Translations under genes and position numbers: made by a program | Part shown: one piece after another, positions 11,208 through 23,325 of the stretch | Layout of the letters: each line of letters begins with the position of its first letter | Numbering within the stretch: the stretch's first letter is position 1 | The notes under the pieces: generated by a model | Told to the model about the DNA's origin: nothing | Seen by the model: the letters and a program-made list of their open reading frames with translations, nothing else | Database searches by the model: none | Source: Symbiodinium natans | Lineage: Eukaryota > Sar > Dinophyceae > Suessiales > Symbiodiniaceae | DNA length: 64,000 bases | Assembly: GCA_905221605.1 (NCBI GenBank) | Contig: CAJNDS010001224.1 | Location: 1-64,000 of the forward strand | Direction: 5' to 3'

Positions 11208-11378
11208 GATCTTTATGATGATTTAAGGTATACCCCTTAACTCAGGAATATGCCGAAAATTAAAAAAAAAAAAAAAAAGGATCCCTATACAGTTTAAGGT
11301 ATACCCGTTAATTGAGGAATATGCCGAAAATCATGAAAAGGATCCCTATACAGTCTAGGTATATTCCTGAAATAAGTA
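11208..11378. mobile_element. family 6-like element or tandem arms
   Basis: Two copies of GGTATACC.(C/G)TTAA.T.AGG AATATGCCGAAAAT with a 17-A run between them, then CTAGGTATATTCCTGAAAT. Confidence 0.62.
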
Positions 11379-11380
11379 AG

Positions 11381-12985
11381 CAAGGGGTGTGTGGGGGGCT
11401 CTCTTTGGGAGGCTTCTATGTGCACCAGGGTTTAGGGTTTAGGGCTCTACACTATGGCCTGAGGTCCATTTTCTTTTGCTAGTGTAGTAGGCGAGACCTT
11501 CCGGTTTAGGTTCGGAGTTTCAGTTCGCGTGAGCTACTATGATCCAGGGCTGGCTTTGGACCGTATCTCTGGAAGGAAGGTGGTGTGACGTGCTACCTGC
11601 CGAACCCTAGCCGTCTGACCGACTAAGCTGCCAAAAGCCCTGAAAGAAGTCTAGGTCATGGCATAAGCTATATTTTAGTGTATGCTAGCTGCTAGAAGAA
11701 AAAGGGGAATTTTTGGAACCGGAAATACAGGGACTGAAGCCTCGAAAGGGAACGATAAGACAGGGTACTCCTGGGCGTCCTCGGACAGGGTCTACAGTCT
11801 ACAGATTATTCTACACTTTAGGGCCTGTGCATGGAAACTCTCAGCCAATCGTCAACACAGACCTGATTGCTTTGCACTCCCGAAACGCCTGCCTCACTGC
11901 CCACTATTCTACACTGTATCCCTTTAGTCGAGTTCGAGTTATCGAGGCACCAAAAAATGCCCCACTTGTCCTTGGCAACTCCTGTCGGAAGCAGCCGCTC
12001 TGATTTCTTTCTGGGGCTTGTGCGTTGGCAAGTGAAACGAGGGTTTTAGGGTTTCGGGATTATAGGGTATTTCTTGTTGAAGGTCTTCATTTAGGATGCT
12101 TTTCGGCTTGTTTAAGAACGAGGGTGTTAGGGTTTCGGGATGAAGGCCTTTCTGGTTTTGATTTAGGGAGTTTAGGGTTACTTAGGCTTTTTGCTTGCTT
12201 TGTTGGAGGTTTCTCGGGGTTTTCAGGGCCCAGGGCCCTGGCCATGCAAAGGCAGCTGTGATTTTGGGCTTCTGGTCACTCTCGCACTCGGGCTGGTTGC
12301 ACGGTTGTCAATACAAGAAGTCGTGTAAGCTTTAAAGCCCTAAACCTTCAACCCAGAACCATGCAACCAACCAACCAACCATGCAAACTTTTTGCTGAGA
12401 CCCAACCTCCAAAGGCTCAGCAAAATGCGAGGGCATAACTTGAAAGCAAATTGATTGGGGATCCATCTCGTTAATATATCCTTGTAAAGAGGCTTATTGC
12501 ATACATATATCTATATACTATATACACATAGAAGGAAGCTCTTTTGACTTAGTGTCCCTTAGAAACCCTGTGGATTGTCCCCATGACCCAACATACTAAG
12601 CCTACTTGCTCAGTCTCTCTCAAAAAGGGCTGCTTGGGGGGGGGGGGGGGGGGGAGGCGGTGCCCCTACCTTAGGAAACGCCCAAAAAACTTATCAACCG
12701 ATGCATTCCATGGCCGAAGGCTAGACCAGCCAGACACATAAGATGGACAGACATAAGCGGTTTGGGGTTTAGGGTTTAGGGTTTAGGGGGGTTCATGGAT
12801 AAGTGTAAGCAGGGTATCACCCAGCGAATGCCCGTTTGGGTAGGCAATTGTCGGCACAGAAGAACTAGGAGGGGATAAGAGTGCTGTTGTTTAGGCTCCT
12901 GCGTTAAACATGAAACAACGCATCAGCTTGGGCAGGCAAGGCGCATAGATACATTTGACCATCCCGTGACAAGGGCGGTGATTTT
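11381..12985. other. sparse region
   Basis: Holds only short TTTAGGG fragments, a poly-G run near 12636-12653 and isolated open frames (plus frames 11682-12261) without splice or family support. Confidence 0.6.
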
Positions 12986-13105
12986 GGACTAAATCCTAAA
13001 CCCTAAACACTAAAAAATCACATCTGCCTCTGTCGTTAGGCCCAAGCTCTCCACCATTTGCTCAGGACAGCAGCTTTGCCTGAACCTGGTCGGAGGTTGT
13101 CCGAG

Positions 13106-13230
13106 TTAGGGTTTAGGGTTTAGGGTTTAGGGTTTAGGGTTTAGGGTTTAGGGTTTAGGGTTTAGGGTTTAGGGTTTAGGGTTTAGGGTTTAGGGTTTAG
13201 GGTTTAGGGTTTAGGGTTTAGGGTTTAGGG
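13106..13230 (+). repeat. TTTAGGG tract
   Basis: About 17 near-perfect heptamers. The island to its left (13015-13100) is open on both strands (minus SCCPEQMVESLGLTTEADV). Confidence 0.97.
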
Positions 13231-13685
13231 CTTCCTGATGGGGAATTTAAGGAGTTAGGGCTGGATGGTCTGGGTCAGCACTGCTCAATGCATGTCTTCA
13301 ATCCGAATCCAAAGCAGCGAAACGCTGCGGGCACGAGGCCCCAAATTAAATGGTGTTCAAGGCTGCTGAGGTTATGGAGAGGACGCCTCGAAATCAGGAT
13401 GTATGAGTTCTGACAAAGGCCAGAAAACATGCACACTGCAAATCAAAAGGCGACATTTCTTCTATGTTGGAACGGTAAGAGGGTGTTGAGGCAATCAAAA
13501 CACACTGATTCAGACAAGAGGGAGATTTTCCAGTAAATTGTCCTAAGTAGGAATATAGAGATCGCCCGTCGCATTCGCGGACCCAAGCTGCACCAGGGGG
13601 GATGCAAAGGGTTTAGGGCTACAAGGATGCAGAGTACCTACCTAATCAGGCGTTGCCCCCCAAAACCCACTACTCCAAGCGATCC

Positions 13686-13932
13686 TAATTTCCCCAATGC
13701 CCTGAACCCCTAAACCGCCTAAACCCTAGGCCCTAGGCCCTAGGCCCTAGGCCCTAGACCCTAAACCCTAAACCTAAAGGCCCTAAACCACTAACTTAAA
13801 GGCTGCGAGGAAGGACCCCCAGAGGGACCCTAAACATCCTTAACCCTAGCCCTAAACCCCTAAACCCTATATCCTAAACCATCAGCCCTAAATCCTAAAC
13901 CCTAAACCCCCGAACCCTGAATCCCTAAACCC
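13686..13932 (-). repeat. CCCTAAA tract with CCCTAGG sub-array
   Basis: Degenerate CCCTAAA including four to five CCCTAGG units near 13729-13755, a locally homogenised variant. Confidence 0.9.
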
Positions 13933-14327
13933 CTGGCGCCCGCGCCCTGCGAGTTCGAGCGCCGCCTCCTGAAGGCGGCGTCTGGGGCTCCCCAGTCTGG
14001 GGTTCAGGGTTTAGGGTTTAGGGTTTAGGGGAGCTATCATGTGGCCCTAAGTCGAGCTTGTGGGGATAGTTTTGGCTTGGGCCATACGTCCCTAAACTGT
14101 AGCTAGCACACTAGAAAGGCTCCCTACATACATCTTTTGTTATGAGGGGAGGGGGGTGAAGCCTCTTGTGCTTGAGAGAACCTGCCTGGGAAACGTTGCG
14201 AAGGGGGTATTGCTGACTGTTGTGCTTTCACTTTGGGGCGGGGGCGAGTCGTCGCCCTCCTAAAGGTTCACGCCCTACTAAACTCGAGCCTCAAATCCTC
14301 ACCCATATACCTATGCCCCAATTTGCT

Positions 14328-14442
14328 TGGTAGCCCAGTAGCCATCTTTTCATTAGGGTACCCTTTTTTGGGGTTGGCTACTTTAGAAGGGAACCTTGAA
14401 CGACAGAAAAAAAGGGCACAAAGGGTACCACTGGGCTACCAG
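14328..14442. mobile_element. TIR element, family 1
   Basis: TGGTAGCCCAGT at the left and ACTGGGCTACCAG at the right. The interior has the family's GGGTACCCTTTTTTGGGGTTG and GGAACCTTGAACGACAGAAA blocks. Ends read GGTAGCC / GGCTACCAG, usable as GT donor and AG acceptor. Confidence 0.88.
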
Positions 14443-14639
14443 GTTTAGAGCCCCTTGTACCTCCACCATACTCGTAACTTATGCCTAGGGTGCCCTTCCG
14501 TGTAGAATTGACCCAACAGCACACCACCCCCAGGCAGCCTAAACTGCCCTTCCGTCGCGGAAGTCGGGTGGTCGCCTTAGCCGGGTTTTAGGGTTGGGAT
14601 GGTTTCGGGTTTAGGGTTTAAGGATTACATAGCTCAAGC

Positions 14640-14925
14640 CATTTTCCTCGGGCAGTAGCCCCCCCTTTCTTGGTCTTGCATGGAATGGGTACATGTATTC
14701 CAGCAGGTGCGCGACTTTCGCGGATGACTTTCTTCATGGCCCATCGATACCATGAACCCTCTATTTGCCTCACCCTTCAAAACCGCGCACGCCGCACTGT
14801 GCACGCAGCACCAGCTGATTCTCCAGGACTGGGACACCCCCTCAACGACTCAAGTGTTACTACTCATGGGGTGGCGATGATAGCGGAGCGTGCTTTGTTC
14901 GTCTGTCGGGGGTTTGCCCTTTGAA
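14640..14925. other. unassigned unique block, possibly exonic
   Basis: Minus frames WYRWAMKKVIRESRAPAGIH and VPVLENQLVLRAQCGVRGFE (the latter ends at GG|GTGAGG) and a plus frame of 84 codons overlap. No family recognised; strand undecided. Confidence 0.3.
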
Positions 14926-14956
14926 CCCGCAACCCTTCGACATCAGGCAATAATCT

Positions 14957-15230
14957 CGAAACCCTAAACCCTAAATCCTAATCCCGAAACCCGAAACAGC
15001 TTGAAGTACTATCTGCTGGCGTAGGACTCTGCCTAAACCCTCAACGCCTGACCATTTAAACCCTAACTGAACCCTAACCCTAAACCTCAAACCCTTTACC
15101 CTGAACCCTTAATAAACCACAAATCGTAAACCCCTTACCCCTAAACCCTAAACCCCGAAACCCTGAACCCTAAACTCCTTACCCTAAACCCTGAACCCTA
15201 AACTCCTTACCCTAAACCCGAAACCCCAAA
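14957..15230 (-). repeat. CCCTAAA tract, degenerate
   Basis: About 270 bp of diverged units. A perfect tract follows at 15300-15357 after a 70-bp unique gap. Confidence 0.9.
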
Positions 15231-15647
15231 CCCCCAATTTTTTGAACCTCGGGCCCGTGCGCTGGCTCCCGCGCTCTTGCCTGCCATCGACAAAGGGCCC
15301 TAAACCCTAAACCCTAAACCCTAAACCCTAAACCCCTAAACCCTAAACCCTAAACCCAGACCGCTACAGGGACTTACACGTCGGACCAAGTAAACCCTAT
15401 TTATCTACAGCAGGCACATAGGGTCCCAGGTAGGGTGCAGGGTTTAGGGTTTAGGGTAACGAGCTTAGGGTTTAGGTTAGGTAGGGTCACAAGGGCCTAA
15501 ATTGGGCCATAAGTCTTCATTTGGTTAGAACTCCCCTAACTAAAGTTAGTATAGCCCCACAAACCCTGAACGATAAACCCTAAACCGGGGCAGAGCCTAA
15601 AACATGATTTCTTGTAGCCCAACGCAGGCCCCTTACCATATGTACTT

Positions 15648-15804
15648 GGAGGTTCACTTGGGCAGTTACAAGTAGGGTTTAGGGTTTAGGGTTTGGGGTT
15701 ATAAGTATGTTTTCGGGTTTAGGGACGTATGGTAACTCTACTTATGACCCTATTAAAGGGGGCTTGTAACCCTACTTATAACTACCCATGAACCATCAAG
15801 TAGG
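15648..15804. mobile_element. TIR element, family 4, with internal TTTAGGG
   Basis: ACTTGGAGGTTCACTTGGG ... AACTACCCATGAACCATCAA GTAG, with a TTTAGGG tract at 15674-15720 in the left arm. Confidence 0.74.
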
Positions 15805-16037
15805 GTTTAGGATTCAGGGCAAGGAAGTGAGTGGGCTTCAGGAGTTGCATTTGTCCGCTACAGGTGTGGAAGCCCGAAGCCAATTGTTCAGAAAGCTCCT
15901 ATGGGAACCCAACATTTCCAAAATGAACTGAGCCCCTCGTTGGGGCCAGGAATGCGACCCTTTGTGGGGTTCGCATAGCAACTGTCCTAAACCCTAAACC
16001 CTAAACCCTAAACCCTAAACCCTAAACCCTAACCGTA

Positions 16038-16145
16038 ACCCATGTGCCGGCCAACACCTTTTCGATGGCTTACGCGGTGACCTCGCAGCCAACCGCATCC
16101 TAAGAGCAAAGGCAACAGCCCGGCACCTTTGGCGACGTACGTGTG
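16038..16145. CDS. exon-like island, open on both strands
   Basis: Plus: NPCAGQHLFDGLRGDLAANR then ILRAKATARHLWRR up to GTACGT, but no AG acceptor is visible. Minus: after CCAAAG|GT a frame reaches CGC|GTAAGC. CCCTAAA left, TTTAGGG right. Confidence 0.3.
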
Positions 16146-16846
16146 TGTAGGTGGGTTTAGGGTTTAGGGTTTAGGGTTTAGGGTTTAGGGTTTAGGGTTT
16201 AGGGTTTAGGGTTTAGGGTTTAGGGTTTAGGGTTTAGACCTTGCTGGTACAGTGCTTGGCAGGCAGGATCAAGGCAACCTGCGCGGATGATGCACGAGCC
16301 TCGACGCCTCGAACAGGCACCGCACTTGCGCGAGCATTTGTAAACCCTAAACCCTAAACCCTAAAGAAGCTCATCTGAAGGTTTCCGAAAACTGGGGGGT
16401 ATCCTTTTTTGATGTTCCTTTAAGGGGATTCCATTATATTTGGGGGGGTATTAGGGGTACCCCTAGTTTGAAGAAATACACATCTATCTCCTCCCAGGCC
16501 GCTTCGTATGCCAAGCGCCTAGACCCCTGAGTTGCCTAGGAATAAAACGGGTGCCCGTTTTGGTTTGAAGGGGCTTAAGGGAACCGAAACCCTTATAAAC
16601 AGGGAATCAAGGCCTACTCCTAGCCTACCATTGATCCTAACCTTTCAGGGTTCATAAGAATGACGCAAGATAGTATGAGGCACCAGCTGCGCCCCTAAAC
16701 CCTAAACCCTAAACCCTAAACCCTAAACCCTACGTAAACCCTAAGGTCCTAGGCCCTTCGGTGAGAGCTGCTTCCTCCTGGTGCCAACCCCCCTGGCAGA
16801 TCTTTAGACCAAGCCGGGGAGCTCTGAATACTACCATTCGCTTTAA

Positions 16847-17006
16847 GGGTTAGGGTTAGGGTTTAGGGTTTAGGGTTTAGGGTTTAGGGTTTAGGGTTTA
16901 GGGTTTAGGGTTTAGGGTTTAGGGTTTAGGGTTTGGGGTTTAGGGTTTAGGGTTTAGGGTTTAGGGTCTAGGGTTTAGGGTCTAGGGTCTAGGTTTAGGG
17001 CTTCCC
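16847..17006 (+). repeat. TTTAGGG tract
   Basis: About 22 units. It lies right of the 16735-16840 island (plus frame VLGPSVRAASSWCQPPWQIF). Confidence 0.97.
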
Positions 17007-17011
17007 CAGAA

Positions 17012-17297
17012 AACGAAGAATAATGATAATCCCCTATGGTGCCCTAATAAGGAAGACTATTTTCTAGCATTTGCTTCAGAATCCATCCTCAAAAAATGAA
17101 GAATAATCATCCCCATATTGCCTTAAAAAGGAAGGAGATGTTTCTTCTCGTTTTTGTTAATTTATTTACTCTTGTTTTTTTTTGTTGGGGGGGTCTTAAG
17201 CAATTAGTAAAGCATAATAGTCCCTATATTGCCCTAACAAGGACAATGTTGTTCATTTTCTGGGGGGGGGGGGTGTTCTTAAGCAATTGGTGGCGAA
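17012..17297. mobile_element. family 3 TIR elements, two or three overlapping copies
   Basis: Repeated AGAATAATCATCCCCATATT GCC blocks and right ends GTCTTAAGCAATTAGTA (near 17190-17212) and GTTCTTAAGCAATTGGTG (near 17276-17293). Confidence 0.72.
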
Positions 17298-17387
17298 TGC
17301 TTCAAGCCTGTCGTAGACAGATCCGAGCCGCAAGTCGCGGAAAGCGGTGGCAAAACTTTTCATGGCCAAGGCGTCAAGTTAGGGATC

Positions 17388-17478
17388 CGAAGTATGGGCC
17401 ATCTATTTGGGTCCGTTGATAAAGAACCCTTATATAATATACACTATATTAACAAGTGCCCATACTTAGGACCCCTAT
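17388..17478. mobile_element. TIR element, family 10
   Basis: GGGATCCGAAGTATGGGCC ... GTGCCCATACTTAGGACCCC. Related arms occur near 24807 and 38975. Confidence 0.68.
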
Positions 17479-18481
17479 AAACAATGGTAAGGGACCACAC
17501 TAAGGGCCCGTGATTCCAACCTTAGCCATGTTGGGGCTGATGGTCTTACGGTCATCAAGGGGCGCGTTGGAGGGTTTATGGCTTAGGTTTAGGTTTCAGG
17601 GCGTAGGGCTTAGGGCTTACGTTCACGGTTTAATTGCGGTTAGTCGTGGCCCTCGTGGCAAAAGGGGCGCTACTGGCTAAACCTTAAACCCGGAAACTCT
17701 AAACCCCAAACCCTCTACCCTAACCCGCGGCCAGACTTGCAAAGGCTGTGGACTTCTAAGGGAAAACCCAGAGAGTCCTCCACCCCTTCATTGAGGAATA
17801 CGAAGGTCAATTGTAACGCAGCCCCTACTTTTAAAGAAGATAGATATCACAATGCAGGGGTATTGCGCTCTCTGGGACAATGGCCCGGCGTCACCAGGCA
17901 CTTGCCTTGGGGCAACAGGATGCCTAGACGGTGGTGCTCTGAAAGCGCGGAAGAGCTCAAAGAGATCTCTTGGGGTTCAGGGTCTAAGGGTTTTAGCCCA
18001 GGAGTCGTTGATCGGTGGTTTTGGGGTTTTGGGCCTTTGTTTCACTCTTGCATAGCTGGGCAGCGTGTAAGGTTCCAGGTTTGGAGTTTAGGGCATCAAC
18101 TACCCCTCCTCCTCCTGCTCCTACTCCTGCTGCTGCTAGAACTACTAGTACTGCTGCTACTTCTCCTCCTACTGCAGTTGTGACTGCACACAAATGCCGA
18201 CCCGACTCTTCAGCAGAAGGCCGTCGAAGCATGCATGATCTAAGACGAGCGGGGCCCAAAGGTTCGGTGATGTGTTAAAAGTAGCTGAGGGCTGACCTGC
18301 TTGTCGCTTGAAGCTGTGAAGTGGGTAGGGTTCTGTGAGGCAACGCCTTCTCTGTGCATTCCAAACTCGTGTCTTCGTCAGTGTGCCACGTCTATGCCGA
18401 CGCGCATCCTCGAGCAGAACAGGGACCACGCAAGTAAACCCTAAACCCTAAACCCCAAAACCCTAAACCCTAAACCCTAAG

Positions 18482-18572
18482 TGGCAGCTTTGGCCACTGG
18501 GCGCGGGCATGAGCATAGCGACAGTCTGGGTCCCAAAACTTCAGTGCCCTACATGCGACACTGCAGACAGTC
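18482..18572. CDS. exon-like island, open on both strands
   Basis: Plus after GGCAG: LWPLGAGMSIATVWVPKLQC then PTCDTADS. Minus after TGTAG|GGC: GTEVLGPRLSLCSCPRPVAK. CCCTAAA left, TTTAGGG right. Confidence 0.28.
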
Positions 18573-19030
18573 GGCTTAGGGTTTAGGGTTTAGGGTTTCG
18601 GGTTTAGGGTTTAGTCGCCTTGGCATATATGTAAATTGCCCGCCTCAATGCAGGATCCTTTTACTCTTCTTCTAGCGACATCCCCATTCCTGATGACCTC
18701 CAAAAAACAAGAATTTATTCATATGATAGCAGCCTTCCATGCCCCAAAGCAGCAGATTATGCGGGGGGGGGGGGGGAATATGCGTGTAAGCTAAGAACTT
18801 GTGGAGAATCACAGAACCCTTAACCCTTAAACCCTTAACTTGTTAACCCTAAACCCTAAACCCCTGTTTACTTTCTTGGGCTCTATGGAACAGCTCACGC
18901 CCCGTAAGCGCCCGCTGTTGAAGGACCCGATGCGGTCAGTCGGCTTCCGAGCTTGGTTGAGGGCTTAGGGTTTAGGGTTTAGGGTTTAGGGTTTAGGGTT
19001 TAGGGGAGTAGTGCTTCTTGTTTAGGGTTT

Positions 19031-19105
19031 GGAACATTATACTAACAGTCCTGAATAGGAACTATCATCCCTACTAAGGACGGTTACTATCAGGGGGAAC
19101 ACGCC
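19031..19105. mobile_element. TIR element, family 2, diverged
   Basis: GGAACATTATACTAACAGTC ... GGACGGTTACTATCAGGGGG. Sits between TTTAGGG and CCCTAAA tracts. Confidence 0.68.
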
Positions 19106-19138
19106 TGAACCCTAAACCCTAAACCCTAAACCCTAAAC

Positions 19139-19228
19139 CAGGTTTAGGGTCTTGAAACTGAGGATGCCGAGGGGAAGGCCGCACAGCACGTTATCGTCCA
19201 CACCCAACGCCCTAAAGCAGCCCAAAGC
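19139..19228 (-). CDS. exon-like island, unrecognised
   Basis: Thirty codons exactly between TTCAAG|GCT and CTG|GTTTAG on the minus strand: ALGCFRALGVDDNVLCGLPL then GILSFKTLNL. Both splice sites fit the rules seen in the sirtuin gene and the donor is the first telomere-like repeat. A shorter plus frame is also open. Confidence 0.4.
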
Positions 19229-19504
19229 CTTGAAGACTGAGTTTAGCAAATTGGGTTTAGGGTTTAGGGTTTAGGGTTTAGGGTTTAGGGTTTAGGGTTT
19301 AGGGTTTAGGGTTTAGGGTTTAGGGTGTAAAGGCCGGTGGCCTCTTTATCTGTTACGCTTATACCTTAATATAGCCCCTAGTCATCCTTACAAGAACCCC
19401 CTATAAAACAGAAACCTTACTTAAAGAGACCCCCAACCCATGTAGGGTTTAGGGTTTAGGGTTTAGGGTTTAGGGTTTAGGGTTTAGGGTTTAGGGTTAG
19501 GGTG

Positions 19505-19600
19505 AGCCCAACTGGGAAGCCAACTGCCCGGAAGCAGTTGTGCCTCAGGCAGGCAGGCGATCAGGCCTTCATCAGCTCCTTGGCGGTGTAAAGGTAGGGG
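19505..19600. other. unassigned island, possibly a terminal exon
   Basis: Minus frame ends LYTAKELMKA before TGA; an alternative plus frame reads TGKPTARKQLCLRQAGDQAF to a stop. TTTAGGG tracts on both sides. Confidence 0.25.
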
Positions 19601-20004
19601 ATAGGATTAGGGTTTAGGGTTTAGGGTTTAGGGTTTTGGGGACCCTTAGGGATATAGACCCTCTCAATAAGGTCCCTGTTTAAGAGAGCCAGACGAGGGT
19701 TCGGAAGGGCTCCCTCCCTTTTTAAGGGTCCCCCTTATCCTACCTAGGAAGAGGGCTAGACTCAGGGTTGAGGGTTTTCGTTCTTCGGGTTTTCAGGGTT
19801 TTTAGGGGTTTCAGGGCTTTTAGGGTTTAGGCTTTTTGGACCCGAACCCTAAACCCTAACCCCAAAACCCTTGATCCATGACTTTGGCTTACAGAATCTT
19901 CAGAACGTAGCCATCAGCCATCACATGGGCAGATCTTCGGATCAGGCTCGCGCACATCAGGGGTCCCTTTCGGCACAGTCCTCGCACATACCACAACCCC
20001 TTCT

Positions 20005-20112
20005 ACTATTTGCTTAAGAGCCCTAAAAGAATAAAAGTAGTATCCCCTATATTACCCTTAAGAAGGAAGACGTTGTTTACATTTATTCGGGTTTCTTAAG
20101 CAATTAGTAACC
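20005..20112. mobile_element. TIR element, family 3
   Basis: CTACTATTTGCTTAAGAGCC ... GGGTTTCTTAAGCAATTAGT A, interior ATTACCCTTAAGAAGGAAGA. Confidence 0.84.
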
Positions 20113-21847
20113 TTGTCTTGAGCCAGGAGATTGGTGCCAAAACCCTAAGCCCTATCTTCGTTCACCACACACACCATACCCATCGTCGGGGTTTGCAAAG
20201 CTTAAGAGTCGACCGTTTGAGGCCATACCGCTCTTCTGAGGAAACGCACCGTGGCTTCCCATGATATAACTGGGTTGGCCTTGACACCCTCTGAAAAAAC
20301 AATATATATATATATATATATATATAGGACCCCTTAAAACCCAAGTAAGGAACATACAAAATGTCCCAAAAACCAACCTAGATAAGTCCTGACAAGGCTT
20401 GTTGGTTAGTAGGTCAGGTACCTAGATTGCGCAGTCCTGCGTGACATGACAATACTGTGAGTCACCCTGAGGACGTCTACCGAGTAGAAACCGACTGATT
20501 TAATCATCCCCCACAACCCTACTTACCTAGTCAAAAAGGGCTTTTAAGTATGCATTTGCTGCACATAGTTACCGCAGGTTAGAGATATATGCCCAGGCGA
20601 GAAGGCGTGCGCAACCCAGGGCACGATCCCACAGGGCCCGATACCCTTGAATTAGAGAATACAACCTAAATCTTACTCAGGATCCCTAAATGGTGAGCTC
20701 TCTAGATTGTGGTCCCTTTTTTGAGTACCCCAAATATTAGGGGCCGCCTGTTCATAGAAAAACAAGGACCCTATTTTAGACAAGCCCCCCCTTCTTAAGT
20801 TCGGGCGTCTCTGGGATCAGAGCAGCGAAGCAAACTCAGTGAAACCCTAAACCCTAAACCCTAAACCTTTAGGCCATCGGGCTCCATGAGCCACAGCCAT
20901 CGGACAGTTGATGGGGGGCTGCGTTCACTACCTCTGCCTCCTGTGATCTATGGGTTTAGGGTTTAGGGTTTAGGGTTTAGGGTTAAGGGTTTAGGGTTTA
21001 GGGTATGGCTTCATTTGATTCCCCTGTATAACCCCCAGAAAACCTTACAGAGTCTTAAGTAGCACCTACGATACCCCTAGGGTCCCTTACACTCCGTTAG
21101 TTCCTTGAGTTTACGAAGCCCTTAAACAGAAAATGCCTGAGCAGCCTCAGCCGAAACTCCGGAAACTCGGGGGCCATTTCCCTTATAGGGTTTAGGGCAT
21201 AATTATCCTAAAAAGATGGGGTGAAGGGATTAACCCTTAAGCATATATACCATCAACCCTTAAACGCTTCGCGCTTCGTTGGTTTCCCTTTTTACACCCC
21301 AAACCCACTGAACGCGTCACGCTTTATTGACTTCCCTGTGCACGAAAACCCCTCGCGTTAGGGCGAAAACACCACCAAAAAGCGTTGCAAAGCTTGGTTG
21401 GTTTTCCTACAGCCGAAGTTGAAGCCGAACCCTTCTCCACCCTAAACCCTAAACCCTAACCCTGAACCCTAAACCCTAAGACTCTACACCCTAAACCCGA
21501 AACCCCAAACCCCCCGCGTGAATGCAAAAAATGCCGGCAGGCTGCAACATCGGAGCCCCGGCCTTCCTGTTGGACTTGGGGTTTAGGGTTTAGGGTGTAG
21601 GGTTGAGGGTTGAACCCTGAACTTACCCAAAACTGCAAACCCTACAAACCCTAAAACCCTAAACTTAAAACCCAAGCAAACCCTAAACCCTAAACCCCAG
21701 GCCACAATAGTACGGAGATGCGGGCAACTGAGGGGCCGATGTCTTTGTAGTCGGTTGCTCGACTCTCGCGCAGTTACCAAGGTTGACGACATAGGAATGG
21801 GTTGGAGGTTTAGGCGGGTTTAGGGTTAAGGGCGTAGCGTTTCGTGA

Positions 21848-21893
21848 GAGAGAGAGAGAGAGCAGAGAGCAGAGAGCAAAGAGCAGAGAGCAA
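21848..21893 (+). repeat. GAGAGC / GAGAGCA array
   Basis: (GA)n followed by tandem GCAGAGA units. Confidence 0.93.
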
Positions 21894-22045
21894 GCGTTTA
21901 ATGTTTTGGGTTGAGGGTTTAGTCGTGTTTGGGGTTTTGGCTGTAGATGCCCCATCCCACAACCGACACCTGAACCCACATGCTACAAGGAAGGGCTAGC
22001 TAACCCTAAACCCTAAACCCTAAACCCTAAACCCTAAACCCTGAA

Positions 22046-22130
22046 GCGCACACAGCGCCTGCAGATGTCGGACTGCTGGTTGATGCAGTCAGAGCATTGG
22101 GGGCACGAGACCTCGATGGCTGCGCCGTGC
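22046..22130 (-). CDS. Cys-rich exon, CxxCxxC...CxxC
   Basis: Minus frame reads HGAAIEVSCPQCSDCINQ then QSDICRRCVRF. Five Cys in the order CxxCxxC(x8)CxxC suggest a zinc- or disulfide-stabilised segment. It resembles the last third (CPxCxxC....C) of a repeated Cys-rich domain I recall from Symbiodinium proteins; that recollection is unverified. CCCTAAA left, TTTAGGG right. Confidence 0.45.
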
Positions 22131-22325
22131 GGGTTGAGGGTTGCTTTTTTTGGGGCTTTGGGCAGTTTAGGGTCAGGGTTCAGGGTTTCGGGTTTAGGGT
22201 TCGGGGCTTAGGGTGAAGGGTAGGATTTCGACTTTCCACACTTATGTGTGTCTCTGTCCAAAGGCAAAAAAGCTGGTCTCCCGCACATGCGGTTCTCGCA
22301 AGGCGCGCAACAGGCACCACACTCT

Positions 22326-22432
22326 ACTACTATTCGCTTAAGAACCACCCAGAAAGATAAAAATCTATTCTCCCTTATAAGGGCAATATAGGGGATATAA
22401 CTTTTCTTTTGGGGTTCTTAAGCAAATAGTAG
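22326..22432. mobile_element. TIR element, family 3
   Basis: CTACTATTCGCTTAAGAACC ... GGGGTTCTTAAGCAAATAGT AG. The interior has CCCTTATAAGGGCAATATAG. The right end supplies TAG. Confidence 0.86.
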
Positions 22433-22962
22433 TCTACACTCATGGTGTGAATCTTAGGGGGTATAAGGAGCGACCCCTGGAAGGGACCCTTGATCTTATT
22501 CCCCTAGATAACCAGATAACCCCTCTACATATATACATACAAAAATATATATCCTAAAACAGCCCCGATATACCTAAGTAGCCCCGAAATAACTCCTCCT
22601 AAACCACCCCTTAGGCACCTTGTAAGGGGTTCCTCCTTTAGTCCCACTCCCAAACCTATGCCAATCATGTTGGCCAAAACGCCACAACAAATCCCAATGC
22701 AGACTCCATACGTAGAGGCCCCCATACCCCTGAATTCAGGAATATTCCTGCAACCATGTAAAGAAGCCTCTTAACATATTTTGAGCTTCCAAGGAAGACT
22801 CCTTCTTTGTTTTGGGGGAACCCTTTTGTAGTTTAAGGAATATGCCTTCTTGGCTGACTTCTGAAGCCCCCCTAAAAGTTTGTTTCACTGTTAGGCTCCT
22901 TATTGTAGTTATTTCAAGAGCCCAAAAGGCTAAAGCCCGAAGAGCCAGGTTAAAGTCCCCCT

Positions 22963-23043
22963 AAACCCTAAACCCTAAACCCTAAACCCTAAACCCTAAA
23001 CCCTAAACCCTAAACCCTAAACCCTAAACCCTAAACCCTAAAC
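22963..23043 (-). repeat. CCCTAAA tract
   Basis: About 11 perfect units, left of duplicated exon copy 1. Confidence 0.97.
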
Positions 23044-23059
23044 CTCCCTGGGAACCGAG

Positions 23060-23160
23060 AACCTGAAGCTGCCAACCTTCGGGCCCGGACGAGGGTCTTT
23101 TGCTTCGCGTTCATGCAGGGCTCCGACTGGTGGCCATAGACATTCTTGGCCTGGGCGAGC
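23060..23160 (-). CDS. exon-like island, copy 1 of a duplicated exon
   Basis: Minus frame reads GLAQAKNVYGHQSEPCMNAK then QKTLVRARRLAAS. Its first part recurs at 23244-23325 with four base changes, three silent in this frame. Unusually it has CCCTAAA tracts on both sides, as expected if tract plus exon were duplicated together. Confidence 0.42.
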
Positions 23161-23243
23161 CCCCTAAACCCTAAACCCTAAACCCTAAACCCTAAACCCG
23201 AAACCCTAAACCCTAAACCCTGAACCCTACAAACCCTTTAAAC

Positions 23244-23325
23244 ATACAGGGCTCCGATTGGTGGCCATCTACGTTCTTGGCCTGGGCCAAGCGGTGTGCG
23301 CTAGCTTGGCTGACTGAGAGCCACT
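23244..23325 (-). CDS. exon-like island, copy 2 of a duplicated exon
   Basis: Minus frame reads WLSVSQASAHRLAQAKNVDG followed by HQSEPC. It is homologous to the 23060-23160 island over HQSEPC and LAQAKNV. CCCTAAA left, TTTAGGG right. Confidence 0.42.
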
